Assembly: GCA_031216445.1 (NCBI GenBank) | Contig: CM062201.1 | Span: forward strand, 5,759,501 to 5,823,500 | Direction of reading: 5' to 3' | From: Lateolabrax maculatus | Taxonomy: Eukaryota; Chordata; Actinopteri; Acropomatiformes; Lateolabracidae | Length of the DNA: 64,000 nt | Shown: positions 45,925-58,401 of the stretch, in pieces | Layout: each line of letters starts with the position of its first letter | Position numbering within the stretch: the first letter of the stretch is position 1 | Notes under the pieces: model-generated | The model's input: only the letters and a program-made list of their open reading frames with translations | Databases searched by the model: none | Told to the model about the DNA's origin: nothing | Translations under genes and position numbers: made by a program

Positions 45925-48190
45925 ATACCCAATCTTTAATTCAAATCAGTTACTGGAAATTACACCAGATTGCTGTGGGAAGCAATGCCTATTTTAGAGG
46001 TTTTATCATCCAATATGCAACATTTAAGAAGAGAGAAACAGCTGCCAGAGAATCAAGCCTTGACAAGGATGTAAATATTGCAGAAGTCAATTATAAATTA
46101 AACATGTCTGAGGAAAATCTGAGAAAGTTGCCTTATCCAGAGGTAGGCCAATAAACTTTGAGCAAAGTGAAAAGGAAGGGAAATTGCTGGTGAGTCAAAT
46201 TAAACAAAAGGAAAATGTAAATACAATTCCTACTGTTTAAAGATAACTCTGGCAGGCTTATGACATTTAGATAAATAGGGCCTTTATGGACTTTTATGTT
46301 AACATGTTCAAAACTGAATATAACACAAGCAAAAAGGAAAATTCTTGAATTTCTGGATAGATGGAGTCTCCTTACCTTAACTGAAGAACAAACTGATTTT
46401 TTATTACAAAGCAACTACACCGCAGGAAATTTTGCATTAACAAACGATCACCTGCAAGCCACTTCATCAAAAGCACTAATATCACAAACTTCTTAAAAGA
46501 AAATAAGGATCCCATTGATTGTAAGAGTTACAGGCCTATTTTTCTTTTAAATCTTATGGTTTCAATTTTATCCACATAGACTGGAGAGGATGGTATCAAC
46601 CCTGATCAAGTGGGATGTATTACGAATAAATATTCTTCAGATCACATTGGTAGATTAATAAATATCATATGGCATGTTCGGAACAGCAATACTCCCACTA
46701 CTCCTTATCCTTGGATGCTGAGAAAGCATTCGATAGGGGGGTGGAGTTGTTACTTTGGAACATTTTGCATTTGGTAGATAATTTTTGCAGTGGATTAGGT
46801 TTCTATATATTTACATATCCTACAGCAGCTGTCATCACCAATTGGCTCACATCTTCCTTTTTTCAAATATCAAGGGGCACAAAACGAGGAGACTCACTCC
46901 CGCCAGCCATATTCACGATTGCATGGCTATCACACTGGATGCAAACATAATCAGTCAGTTGATGCTTTATGAACGTGACATATTGACACTAGTAACTCAT
47001 TTTGAGAAATGTTACCTCTTTATTTTTCTCTATAATCAATTTCCCATTAGGGGATTAACAAAGTAATTCTTCTCCTTCAAAGATATCAGGATATAAAGTC
47101 AATTGGCCAAAGTGTGAGGCACTTTCATTATCCATTTATTGTCCAAAGTCACTATTTAAGACACATCTCCAGATAGTGGCAGCGGTATGAAACACTTGGG
47201 TATTACTGTTTCTCCTGTGCTGACTGACTTCTGCAAAGTAAATATAGAGACTATTCAAAAGGTGTAATGCATTTATCTGCAATGTGAGGCGACCTAAAGC
47301 TCGGGCAACTAAACTTCAAAGAAGAATAGATCAGAGAGGACTGGGGCTCACTACTCATTTTGTCTCAGACATTTACCACAATGGTCATTGAGCGTGCACC
47401 ACCTTGGTTTCCTATAGAGGATTATCTATATTCATCAGTACCTCTGGCTAATAGCTTCACTGGATCACTTCCCATTTGTCTTATTACACATCCCATCTTC
47501 TCCCATTTTAAATGGGTATAGAAAATACTTTCTGAGCTGAAGTTCCTCTATTTAGTGGAACCCAGAACTACACATAGGGCATGTGCCGTTTCTGTGGCAA
47601 GATTGGAGGCAAAGTGTTGTATGATCTGGTTGTTAAATTAATCCAATAATACCACCGTGCTTGAATTATTGTTGAAAACACATTTTATAGAGGATGAGTT
47701 GTCAGCTATATAATATAAGTATTATCCAGGGATATATGTACCTTTTTAATTCAGTTGAAAATGACTAACGGAATATATTGGACTCCTGTTAAGCTTTATA
47801 GGGCACATATCAAAAATAACCAGGAATGTTGGAGAAGTAGTCCTGGTTGTACACTGGTGCATGTACTTTTGAGCTGTCCTAGAATGAGTTCTGGTCTTCT
47901 CTACAAGATTCTGTCGAAATAAAAAAAGTGTTGGTTCCTGAGTCATTTTCTGTCCACTGGTTTGTAGATGAGTGCTGTTCAGCTGTGGGTCAGACTACAA
48001 TGGAAACTACAATGGATTTCCTTTAGCGTTCACACATAATGACTTTTAAACACCCGTAACATTAAATGAATGGAAGGTACCCACTTGCAGTAGGAGGTTG
48101 ACAGAATGACTTAATTTATAGGTTGGGCAAAAATCGAAAGCAGAAGTTATACCCATTTAGCCCATGGTCAAACCCACTGTAGGCATTCTA
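45925..48190 (+). mobile_element. L1/Tx1-like LINE ORF2 relic (long copy)
   Basis: Conceptual translation across several frames follows the order of an L1-type ORF2 protein. Near 45990-46060 lies AYFRGFIIQYATFKKRETA, the endonuclease-RT linker. Near 46525-46554 lies SYRPIFLLNL, an RT motif block. The SSDHIGRLINII block follows near 46635. SLSLDAEKAFDR at 46702-46737 is the RT box carrying the first catalytic Asp. TNWLTSSFFQISRGTKRGDS lies at about 46838-46897. The C-terminal cysteine-containing motif appears as CWRSSPGCTLVHVLLSCPRM from 47827, and the terminal WK...P segment lies near 48060-48180. I cannot find the second catalytic box (xADD), which falls in a region that appears deleted near 46960-47080. 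Many stops and frameshifts make this a dead copy. No ORF1 or clear 3' tail is visible. Confidence 0.8.
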
Positions 48191-50329
48191 TCTGAATGGG
48201 TCAACATGGGTCATCCAACCCTCTGTCATGATCCTCCTGTGATCACTTTCCAGAGTTGTAAAATCCTGCCTGGCTTTTTATTTTTTATTTCAACTTCCTA
48301 CCTCTACATGTATCAACATACCAGCACCACCGCAGACCCTTGGAAAGTCATCCCTCAGACACGGTCGTGTTCAGCCTCTCGCCACTCACGAACCAACAGC
48401 CAGTTGTGCACCACCACCAACATATCTGTAGAAGTGAACCTGTAAAAGTAAACCAAAGTATATCATGATAAATCATTAAGCATCCTCTCCAACTCCAGGG
48501 CCAAACTGATTCCACTTCAACACTCCTTCTGCGCAATTTTACCCCACTATTCTTGAGAATCTTATCTCCGCTCTCCTTTAAAACACTTTCCCCAAAACCG
48601 GAGTCGCTAAAAAGCCCTTCCACTATCATTAATTAATGCAGAGTTGATTAGTTTTCGCCACTTGCCGCTTCAGAGCCCAGTTGACTTTTTCCACATGCTT
48701 ATAAAATAGAGAGAAGCAGCGGTGCGGTGTTGGAATGTGGTCGATCAATGCTGGAAATTAAAGTCCAATGAAAAGTGGACTGAGTGGGTTCAGTGGTGCA
48801 TGGGGAAGGGAAGCCTGAAGGGTGGCGGGTATGTGTGCATCTGTTGGTGTGTTGTAAAAGAAAAACATAAAGAAAGTTGTGTGTTAATGCATAAAGTATC
48901 TACATAGATAGAGAGGAGAGATGCAATAAAAACAACATCTGTACAATGTAATGGCATTAAAATAGCAGTGCTGAAAGCTTATAATGTTCAATTTTTGTTG
49001 AGGCTGTCAAGAGAGGCGCGGAATCAGCTCTGTTCTTTTTCTAAAACTACAGTTTTTGTTGTTGGTCCCAATGGAAACTGATTATAAAGCCTCACAAAGG
49101 TTTGGATTACATTACATTCTGCAGGTGTCGCTTTTATTGTGTTGAGAGCCTGCAGATATCGCTTGCACTTTTGCATACGTGTCTCTCACACATGCATGTG
49201 CGAGAGCTTGAGGGAAAGACGGGGCAGGTGAGATATATGAGTGAGAGAGCGGGGAGATGGAGGAGGAGAGATCTCATAGTAAACACAGCCTGGAGCTCAT
49301 TAAAAGTGTCTCCCGGAGGGCTTTCGAGGCAGCAGCAGAGTTGGACTCGGTCTAGCCCTTGTCCTCCCGGCTCCATACTAAACAGCCTAATTAGACTTAG
49401 ATTCTCCTGAGCTCCCTAATGATAGCGCTTCACAAAGACAACATAAGAAAATACCCCACGTCGGGAGCCTGTATCAGATGCTCATGCTCTGGTTATGCTC
49501 GCTGTCTCTCTATCCCTCGCTCACATCAATAATGTCAGTTTATTCACTTGTTTCTTTTGCCGCAGTGGAATTGTGACTGTGTTCAGGGTATTGAGCAGTT
49601 CAACTGTTGGCGCTTGCTGTTTTATGCTGTTTAATGCTGGGAAAGTTGACTATACAGCTACTGAAAGATGCAGCATTTTTTGGGACATGATGACAGGACA
49701 AATAACTCCCCGCTCAAGAATAGTGATAGTCCAAACATTTTCAAACTGAAAAATACTCTTATAGTCCTATGCTGTTTTGTTCTTTATTTAGACAGGCAAT
49801 CCAAATGTTGGTCTCTTCAGGATAATTTAGGCTACTAAATGCCCTGAGTTAGCATGTGAGTGCTACTTTATGACGAAAGGGTTGTATTTTTTTCCCCCTG
49901 TATATCCAAAGTTTGTCAGCACACCACAAAAATCTGTTTATAAATGGGAGAGTGTCATTGTTTCAGGGATATAAGAAACTGAGAAAGAGATTTTCTAGAC
50001 CTTGTTATTGTCAGAAAATGTATTGTTAATTGTATTGGTTCTCATAGATTTAGTCACTCCTGTGATTTCTTATTTCCATTTGGGAAGAACCTGCTTTTAG
50101 TCTTTGGTACTACCCTTGTCATTATGCTTTGTGGTGGTAACGCAAACTGGTAGTATTATGTTGCCATGGTCCGTGTCCAAAATTATTAGAAATTATGAAA
50201 TATTTTCACCAGGTAGTGGCTGAAAAAAAGATCCAATAACAGAATGAAAAAAGCAGTGTCCATGACAGGTGCACTACTTTCTGCTAACAGTACCACAATG
50301 CGCTGTCATGATGATACTGTAGTGTATCA
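48191..50329. other. Unique-looking segment without recognisable gene
   Basis: No supported gene. An interval at about 49260-49460 is GC-balanced with a TTAATTAG-like core (GCCTAATTAGACTTAG) and looks like conserved noncoding DNA. The open frame at 49102-49410 has no recognisable domain. Confidence 0.4.
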
Positions 50330-50640
50330 AGTGTCCGAAAAGATTTTCATTATGAATTCATTTTTAATGAATGTCAATTATCTTTCCGATTAATCAAGTT
50401 ATCATTTATGAATTGGAAGAAATACTCATCACATCATTAAAATGGCTTGTTTTGTTAAACCAGAAGAAATAAAAGATATTCAGTTTATGCTGAAATATGA
50501 CAAAGAAAAGCACCAAACCCTCTCATCTGAGAAGCTGCAATTAGATCATGGTTGCCATTTTTTTCTTCAATTTTAGCTTGAAAATTTATTGAAATTATCT
50601 CTTTTTTTTGGTCCATCGACTAATAAACTCCTCATTTCAG
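50330..50640. repeat. Degenerate fish interspersed repeat
   Basis: The strings CGATTAATCAAGT-like (near 50388), AATGGCTTGTTTTGTT, AAAGATATTCAGTTTA, GAGAAGCTGCAATTAGA and ATCGACTAATAAACTC follow the order of a common fish repeat. Its consensus has ATTAATCGATTAATC near its ends and a TGTCTTGTTTTGTCC / GATATTCAGTTTAC core. The copy is heavily decayed, so boundaries are approximate. Confidence 0.6.
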
Positions 50641-51955
50641 ATCTATTTGGGAGAAGGTAAGGGATTATTGGGCGCAGAAAATATTGCGTTCTACCTGTGG
50701 TGGTTACGTCTGTCGGTTTGCTCGTGTGTAAAGCAGTGAGTATGCATGGCTGATTATTTGAGGGATTTAAAGTCATTATCCCTATTTTTCTAAAACTCTA
50801 CTTAATGAGAGTGCCATTGCGTGTCTACATGATACTTTCCACAAATGACAAAATGACAAGTGGCACACATTATCCTGTCCAGAAAGACTTTTTGTCTTTG
50901 AATTGAATGATGACTAAGTTTAACTTGCTGTAGTTGGCTTTCTTTTTTCTTGTTAAGCCACCAGGGTCATGGCTTCTCCTGCTAACTATCTACTGCTTCT
51001 ATTTATGTACATGAGCATTCACATGAAAATGTCAACTGTGCCTCTCTATGTTATAATTACTGTTTTTTAGATGAACCACTCATACTACCAATGCCATGGA
51101 GACAAAACATGTGATGAGTGCAGAAGAAAAAAAGAAAAGAGAGTAAGGCAGGCGGAGGGAGTGAATCACTGACAATAAGTCAACTAGAAGAGGGCAGCAA
51201 CAACAGAGAAGGTTTCCAATATTTGTCCTTTATCCTTATCAGACGAGCAGTTACCCTCTTTCACTTGTCTCTCCATGCTCCGCAGCTGCGAGGAAGAGCT
51301 GAGACGCCGGCTGAGAAAGACGAGGAGAGGAGAGGAGAGGAAGAGGAGAAGGGAGGGGGAGGGGGGGATTGAACGATCAGCTAACAGGCTTTGCAGAAAC
51401 AAAGCTTGCTGGGGGCATCAAAGGCGATGGGGCTGGGGAGAGGGGGGCAATGAGCAAAGAGGGGCCACAAACTGACAATAAACACTGTATCCCCAACGGG
51501 GGAAACAGGAAAATGAGGAGAGTTCTGATGCCTTTCCCTTACTCCCCAGTTATCATGCAGTCGCTGTGAACACAGGGCACGCTCTCACAGCTGTAACAAC
51601 ACACGCAATGCACGTATAACATGCAAACACGTGGGCCGTATGCATGTGCCGTATGTATAGACACGCTACAGATACAGGGGCCCATGGTGCGTTGCTCCTC
51701 TGCAGACTCTCTCTGACACACAGGATTACAGTGATTTGCTGTGATTAAGCAGCCGACAGCTAAGTTCAAGCAGGTTTTTGTAATAGTTTAATTCATGGGC
51801 AAGGAGACGGGCTTAAATGAGATTGTAGAGTGTGGTCGATTAAGCTCATTAGGCGTTTTGAAGAGGGCAGCCTTTCTCGCATCCTTCTTTTCCTGCAATC
51901 AGATCCGGGATGAAAATGGGAATTAATTAGGAAGAGAGGCTCCTGCTGTCCGGTC

Positions 51956-51960
<5 letters not shown>
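50641..51960. other. Unique-looking segment with purine tract
   Basis: No supported gene. A purine tract lies at 51118-51470. The interval 51800-51960 (containing GGAATTAATTAGGAAG) is non-repetitive and resembles conserved noncoding DNA. Confidence 0.4.
51118..51470. repeat. Purine-rich tract (two blocks)
   Basis: A/G-dominated blocks at about 51118-51215 and 51290-51470, including a GAGGAGAGGAGAGGAGAGGA-type tandem stretch near 51320-51350. The Glu/Arg-rich frames here are artefacts of composition. Confidence 0.7.

Positions 51961-52004
<44 letters not shown>
51961..52004. repeat. (TG)n microsatellite
   Basis: An uninterrupted TG repeat of 22 units. Confidence 0.97.
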
Positions 52005-52005
<1 letters not shown>

Positions 52006-53359
52006 CCTTGAGGCTCACTGTTTTATCAGCCTCAGTCCCTGGCCACCAATCTTGTCCTAAATCCCCATTTATACCTGTGTGGCTACTTGCGGTCCACACA
52101 CAAATGCAAAACCATGTGACTTTTAAATGTAAAGATTCAATATCTTTACATTAGGAGGTTTATTTAGTTTTAATTGCTGTAACACTACGTCCCACAAACT
52201 ACCTCTTAGTCCAGCATTATCGTATGTATTTGAGTCATAACGTTACCACACATGTTGGCGGACACATCGCATTTGTTTTTATTCATTTATCAGCCCTTTG
52301 GTGAATGACGGTCGCTCGTTTGCTCACCAGTTTGTCACTTTGTTATCTATGGAGCTAAGCTAAACACTAGCAGCCATCAAGCTGTTTTGGGTACGTACCG
52401 CCTGTTGCCATGGCTTGATTTGTCACCCCTGCCAAGGTGAGGCCACTTACCTGTTGCTAGTCGGTCAGTCAGTGAGCTATCGGGGAGTAACGCCAGCTGT
52501 TGGCAACAACATTTTAGCACACGCAGCTGTGGGTTCAGATGCTTTCGGTCATAGTAATCAGATCTACCAAATGCACAACAAGGGAAGTCACACCAGCAAA
52601 ACGAAAACAAAACACAGACAGGCAGCACCTTACAAAGCGCATTAATTGATATGGAACATTGAACTTGCAGATAAAAATCGCTTTAAAGAAAGTGAAACAC
52701 GAATGTGCAGGAATTGGCCTGAAACCCTCAGCTGAGTGGCGCCACCCTTGGCTGTGTTCTGCCACTGGGAGGCCAAAGGTGAACTGCCTCGGGCCCATAT
52801 GTGGATTGCTAGATTTGGCTTGGTCTTCAAGGTGCAGTTAGTTGACCTCCAACAATCCTTCGGCCACTGGTGACAGTCAGAATCGAACCGGTGTGCCTGG
52901 ACCTGTTCTGTCGCATCATTTATCACAAGACAGCTACAATTCTGGCTGCCAGCTGTGCCAGATTTAGGCTGCTGTTGGGAGACTAACAGCATATTTGGCT
53001 ACCTGGAAAATAGCCAAATACCCTACAACAGAGGCGCTGGTATTGTGGCCTCATGTTCAGGAAGTTACAAGAGAGCAGAAAAACTGAAACAGGTCAGTAA
53101 AAAGTGCTTTGCATCCAACTGAAGGAACACTGTGTCGACCACTGGGGAAGCCGGCGGTATATTCTTCCAAATAGCTGAAACAGTTGTGACAGTATTGGAA
53201 AAGTCGCTCTGTCTGCCATTGTCCAAACTGGGGCAAGTGTCGACACTGTTCATTGGCTGAAACGAAAAGGGCGATCTCCCTACTTCCCACTTCCATTTAA
53301 GTCCAGGATAAATTGGGTCTCTATGTGCATAATAATCAAAACTGCACCTTTTTTTATGC
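52005..53359. other. Unique-looking segment without recognisable gene
   Basis: No supported gene. A GGTTCGATTCT string on the minus strand near 52885 resembles a tRNA box B, but no matching box A or cloverleaf is found. Several minus-strand open frames (52377-53296) have no recognisable domain. Confidence 0.4.
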
Positions 53360-53640
53360 TGGGAAATAGCTTATAGCTGGCGAAGAGTTAGATAAAAAGA
53401 TTTGATACAACTCTCATATCTGTCCATTTAATAGTTTCTGTAAGGCAACAGCCAGCAGACAGTTGGCTTTGCTTAGTACCAAGACTGGAAACAGCTGGCT
53501 TGGCTCTTTTAAATGGTAACATCTGCATACCAGCACCTCTAACACTCCGTCATTAACACATTATATCTTGTTTGTTTAATCCATACAAAAACCAAAGTGT
53601 AAAAATAACAATTTGCTGTTTCAAGGGGGTTTTGGGTTGG
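53360..53640 (+). repeat. Common percomorph repeat (AAGACTGGAAACAG...ATATCTTGTTTGTTTAATCC)
   Basis: The strings GGGAAATAGCTTATAGCTGGC, CAAGACTGGAAACAGCTGGC, ATACCAGCACCTCTAA, ATTAACACATTATATC, TTGTTTGTTTAATCCATAC and ACCAAAGTGTAAAAATAAC occur in the order of a very abundant percomorph repeat I recognise. It is non-coding. A partial relative lies at 34500-34625. Confidence 0.8.
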
Positions 53641-56000
53641 AAATGTATGTAAATTAGCACTTATTTAATTAGATAATGCTTATTTTGTATGATATTTCAG
53701 AAAACGTGTAATAGAAAAGATAATTACCTTAATGTAAGTAATCAACTGGGGAAGTTTCATGGTGTTATCTTTTAGTTAACATTTTTACCCAGATTAGAGT
53801 CCAGACTGTCTTTGTTTTGGATGACTTACTACATGTACTGTATGTCATCCCACATTCTTGACTGTATGAAATTGTAACTAATCTCACAAAGGTTTATTTA
53901 AAAACGGTGCACGGAGCATCTCTTCATTAAACATTAAGCCATAAGGAGAGGCAGTGGTCTGGAAGTGTAAATAGAAGCCATTTAGAGATTTTGGTATTCC
54001 CTTTGTCTCTGACTGGCCTGCCACAGCCAATGTTTACATTTACAACCATCTGAGTGTTTCCCAGATGAAGACAAATGATATGCATTGCTGTTAATTATTC
54101 AATGTGAATTAATAAAGGATAGTTTAGGTTGATAAATAAAAGATTTAAGGTCAGCCAACCTCTCTGAGAAGCTTCTTTTCAGAGGATCAATACAGAAGCA
54201 TTTCTACCTCAGTGGATGGTCACTGCAGATTGACAGGAGCGATTACATGCACTTGGTATGCTTTTCTATCACTGCCAGGAAGATACTCCAGGTACTTTTC
54301 TATATATAGTCCTCCAGAGGGTGTTTTGTCTGATTTTAATTTTTTTTCCTTCATATTTCCACTTTGAAGTTAGATTTTTGAAGCTTAGTTAGTTAGTCTA
54401 AGTCAATTTCATGGGGAATCAGTTGCACATAACAGCAATTGTTGTTATGGGATATTCTCTAATTATGGAGATTAACTGCTTTGTGATAAATTAAATTCAA
54501 GCAGTGGTAATGGTTTATTTATATTTTTGAGGTTTTATGGTTTACCCTTCAGTACCAGCAGCCTTCTGGCGGGTCAGTCATTACAAAGTCATGCTGTGCA
54601 GCTAAAACAATTAAATTCCAGTGGACATCCCAAAGCTTCCAAAGATATCAAATAATTCAGGCTGGATTTTGGAACAAATATATATTTATATGTATTGTAT
54701 AAGAAAAAAAGAGCTCATACAAAACATGTATAATAATATATTAGATACAGGCAGTCAGGCAGTGTGGAAATTATAACAAATCTAAAGGGAAACAAAAGAG
54801 GAAAACATTAAAGGGTTGGAATAAGCACTGAGGAGCAGTCTTTGTACTGCTGTCAGTATTTGAACATCATTTACTGCAAGGAAATGTCAGTTTGCTTACT
54901 GTCATTTTAACTTTTTCCTTGCATGTAACCATCCACTAATGACAGTGTGTTCCCTGCAGTTCATCTACAGTTCATCATGGGTATGTTTAGATGGCTGAAG
55001 CAAAGCGAAAGAAACAGCCAATGCTGCATTCAGTACATGTGTATAACACTTCTAGGTAACAGGGGTGAAACTGGCAAACGAATTGAAAAACATTCAGTGT
55101 TTGTGATTATTTGAGTAAAGCATCTGCTGTTCCACCAGATGTACAACTGGTCCACCGGTTATTAAAGTGATTAATTAAGATATTAAAAATACCAATACAT
55201 TGGAAAAAGAGTTCATAACGTTTCCAAGTAAAGGTATGGACCAATCCCAATACGCAGTACCGGTATCAATAAATAATAATAATAATATATTAAATGAGAA
55301 AAAAATTCAGAACAGAAATAAAAATAACAATAAAATAAGATAAACCAGTAAAATAATACTCAAATCTATGCTAACGATATACATCCCTATCAAGGGGTTG
55401 ATCTAAAAATCGACCACTTTTAAAAAAAACAGTTTGTCACAAGATAACCACGTAACATAATGAAACAGCTTCATCTACTGTTAAACTATATTACAGTACT
55501 GACGCACAATGTTATTTACTCAGTGTTTGATAAAAGTCAATACCACTAACTCTGCCTGCCATCCCGCCTAGCAACAACTCTGCCTGACAACACCGCAGCC
55601 TCACATGGTGTATTACTAAATTTACATTCATCATCAGAAAGTAATTAAATCCACATTTCTAAGGTAAACCTTTGCAGAGGCGCTTTGTGGAACCATGTCT
55701 CAGTGAACATCTTGTGTTTATTGTCGTGCATCTATTCCACAGCTGTGCAACACAGACCCTGCTTTAATGTTACATTAACGCGGCGCTGAGAATTTATTAG
55801 AGCATTTATCACTGGTAATGAAGGAAAATAATCAAGGTAACTGACAGTCTTGATCGTTTCATCGTTCAGTTATCTTCAAACGGGAATTATTGGCTTAAAT
55901 AGCTCTGCGAATCCGTAGAGATCTTTTACGACTGTTTAAAGGACATCACTCATAGAGAGCATAGAGAGGCCTCGCCTTCTTGCGCTGTTTTTGAAGTCAA
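53641..56000. other. Unique-looking segment without recognisable gene
   Basis: No supported gene. AT-rich, with an (AAT)n patch near 55270-55290. The stretch 55650-55960 is more balanced in composition and resembles conserved noncoding DNA. Confidence 0.4.
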
Positions 56001-56015
56001 CCCCCCCCCCCCCCC
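56001..56015. repeat. C15 homopolymer
   Basis: Fifteen consecutive C residues followed by a CTTCTTCCTTCTTC stretch. Length is likely polymorphic or error-prone. Confidence 0.95.
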
Positions 56016-56664
56016 TTCTTCCTTCTTCGTCCACATTTTTGGTGACTCCACCCTCTGTGCTGCTGAGCCAGATGTTCGCAGGAGACACAGAGAAGCGAGG
56101 GGTGCATGTACACACACACACACGTGCGCACATTTAACCGGGCTGATGCGTTCCCTCGACCAAATCAGCATACCAAAATCCACTGAGCCTCTCTGATTCT
56201 TCTCACCCGTCAATGGATGAAATGGATAAATCATTCAGTGTTAGATTTGGGTTGGAAGAAAAATATGAGACAGTGGCTCTTCAAAAGAGTTGTTACAAAC
56301 TTCAGCAGTTCATTACTTATGAACGCTGATGTTTGTAATATATTATTTATTCAGCAAACCCATTTCAAATGCAGCGCTGTTTACAGTATTTCTTTACAAG
56401 TGGTTCAGAAGTATAAAGACGTGCCCCAGGCTAGAAAAAGCATTTCATCATAGAATGCGAGTTTTCCCTCCACAATAAATAGCGATTTAGACACACAGAG
56501 CTCTAGTGAGCTGGTGCTGGGGTTACCTGGTATTCTTCATTAGAGCAGTGACAGTTAACTGTGCTCCTTCTCAAGCGAGGATGAATAAACAGGCCTATGG
56601 CTTCAGACCACACGTGACCCTTTGAACTCGGTTTGCCCTCAGTCTTATATCACTTCTTGTAGTT
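56016..56664. other. Non-genic spacer
   Basis: Contains a short CA run at about 56110-56122. No gene recognised. Confidence 0.4.
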
Positions 56665-57040
56665 TTTTGTCTGTGAACTTCTACCGACGCGCCATCAAGA
56701 GCATCCTCACCGACTGCATCTCAGTGTGGTACGGCAGCCGCTCGGTCTCGAACCGGAAAGCACTGCAGAGGGTGGTGGAAACTGCCCACGCATCACCGGT
56801 TCTCCACTTCCCCGCCGCTGAGGCTGTCTGGCATGAGCGGTGTCCGCGGAGGGCGCGCAGCATTGTCAGGGACCCCTCCCCAGCCACAGACTGTTTACCC
56901 TCCTCTCCGCTCTCTGTTCCCGGACCAGTGGGCTCAGGAACAGCTTCTTTCCTGCAGCTGTCTCCTCTGTGAACTCTGCACCACTAGCTGCTCCCCCACC
57001 CCTGGATGCACCCCACACACCTTCCTCCAGTGACTGAATT
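56665..57040 (+). mobile_element. CR1/L2/Rex1-type LINE RT C-terminal fragment
   Basis: Translation gives FYRRAIKSILTDCISVWYGS, NRKALQRVVETAH, RRARSIVRDPSPATDCLPSS and, after one frameshift near 56905, SGLRNSFFPAAVSSVNS. These match in order the C-terminal domain of CR1/L2/Rex1-type LINE polymerases (family motif: ESILTxxIxxWYG...ALQRVVRTA...RNSFFPxAIRLLN). The fragment is GC-rich against AT-rich flanks. It is truncated at the 5' side and lost from about 57040. The single frameshift suggests a moderately young relic. Confidence 0.85.
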
Positions 57041-57894
57041 CATATTAAGACCTACACCCTGATGATAAACATCAACAAAAAGAGACTTTAACAAAAGAGG
57101 CAGTGTGTGAAATTCATTTCAAAACTGGAAACGTGCAGGACTCTGCTTGTTATTATTTTATTAAAACTTTTGAAATAACCTTTTATATTTTATTTCACAA
57201 CACATTTAGGATGGAAATGGAAATTTTCTCTTCTTTTTTTCTTTGAAGAACTGCCCCAAGGCACAGGACCCAGTCTTAGATCTTTGACTGGTCTGTCAAA
57301 CCTTTCACTGCCGTGTATAGCTTCATTCTGAATGATCTACGCACTAAGGCACATTGCGCGGGCTAACCTCCATTGTCTACGTCCATGTTTGTTAGCTTTC
57401 AGTGGTCTTTTCTTAGATGGCTCATTGCTAAGTTGCGTCGCCGCCACCACCTGTTGATCAGTGGAGCAGCTTTGTGTGCTTGATGCTTGTTGGGAGCATA
57501 ACTACCAATAGGTTTACTACTCAAACAGTAGCTATAATGCCTGGATATTAATACTGGCTAAGTGTGGACAGTCTGTCCTTACTGAACACAAAGGTTAACT
57601 GCTACATCTTTTTCTCTGATACCTAACAGTAGACTGCAGTAAGGCAAAGCCTGAGAAAAAAAAGAAAAATGTAATTATACCAAATCAAGCACCAAATTTG
57701 CATCTTATGCAAATCAACATCCATTAGATAACAATCCTAACACTCCCATCATGTCTCTTGACCCTCAGATATTTAGCATCATAATTACAGAGCCACCAGC
57801 ACTCCTGACTACACAAGCAACCCAAATAATTTGCACAGTATATCAAAATAATTTACAATGGGAGATGACCATAAGAACTTCTACAAAGGGGTCG
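57041..57894. other. Non-genic spacer
   Basis: Unique-looking sequence with no gene or repeat family recognised. Confidence 0.4.
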
Positions 57895-57984
57895 GTGATG
57901 TAGATAAAATTCTATATCATGGTATATGAATCTATATATGATCTATATCATAGATCATGATCTAAATTCTTTAGTGATATAATA
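57895..57984. repeat. AT-rich repeat remnant with palindromic strings
   Basis: Overlapping palindromic strings such as CTATATATGATCTATATCAT and TAGATCATGATCTA lie directly upstream of the transposon copy at 57985. They resemble the ATATCATGATATA-type segments of decayed fish repeats. Boundaries are uncertain. Confidence 0.4.
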
Positions 57985-58401
57985 TAGCCTGGGAACAGAT
58001 TTATCTGCCGATTTATCGGGCTAGCATTTATTTTATTATTTTATTTAGTACAAGGCAGGTTTAATATGATGACTGACAGAGACGAGCGCCGTTCAGGTAT
58101 CTTTGTAAATATCCAAGATGGCGCTACCGATACGGAATGTTTACCGGGCGGCTACAGCGGCAATATTAAATGGACTGGACGGTAAATTTTCTCTAAAAGA
58201 AGAACAAACAACTGCACTTAAACTTTGATTTGATAAGAAATATGTGTTTGCTGAACTTCTGACAGGACACACTGTCTGACGGCGTTTCGTTGCTCTGATT
58301 GGTTGTCTCCGCCCATTGGTAACGCCCCTTGGAAATCAAAAATGAACCGAGAGGTTCCAGACTAATACACATTTGCGAATTAGTCTGGCGATGCCAGGCT
58401 A
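57985..58401 (+). mobile_element. TAGCCTGG-terminated non-autonomous DNA element, copy 3
   Basis: The element starts TAGCCTGGGAACAGA and ends GCGATGCCAGGCTA, giving short terminal inverted repeats TAGCCTGG/CCAGGCTA. Internal blocks shared with copies 1 and 2 include AAGAAGAACAAACAACTGCA, TTCTGACAGGA and GATTGGTTGTCTCC, plus CGCCCCTTGGAAATCAAAAA shared with copy 1. At 417 bp it is the most complete copy in the window and carries no transposase. The string GATATA occurs near both ends (57976 and 58402) but not in register, so target-site duplication is unproven. Confidence 0.8.

Noticed and set aside
52860..52910. Box B-like GGTTCGATTCT on the minus strand
   Set aside because: No box A, no cloverleaf pairing and no SINE-like tail found near it.
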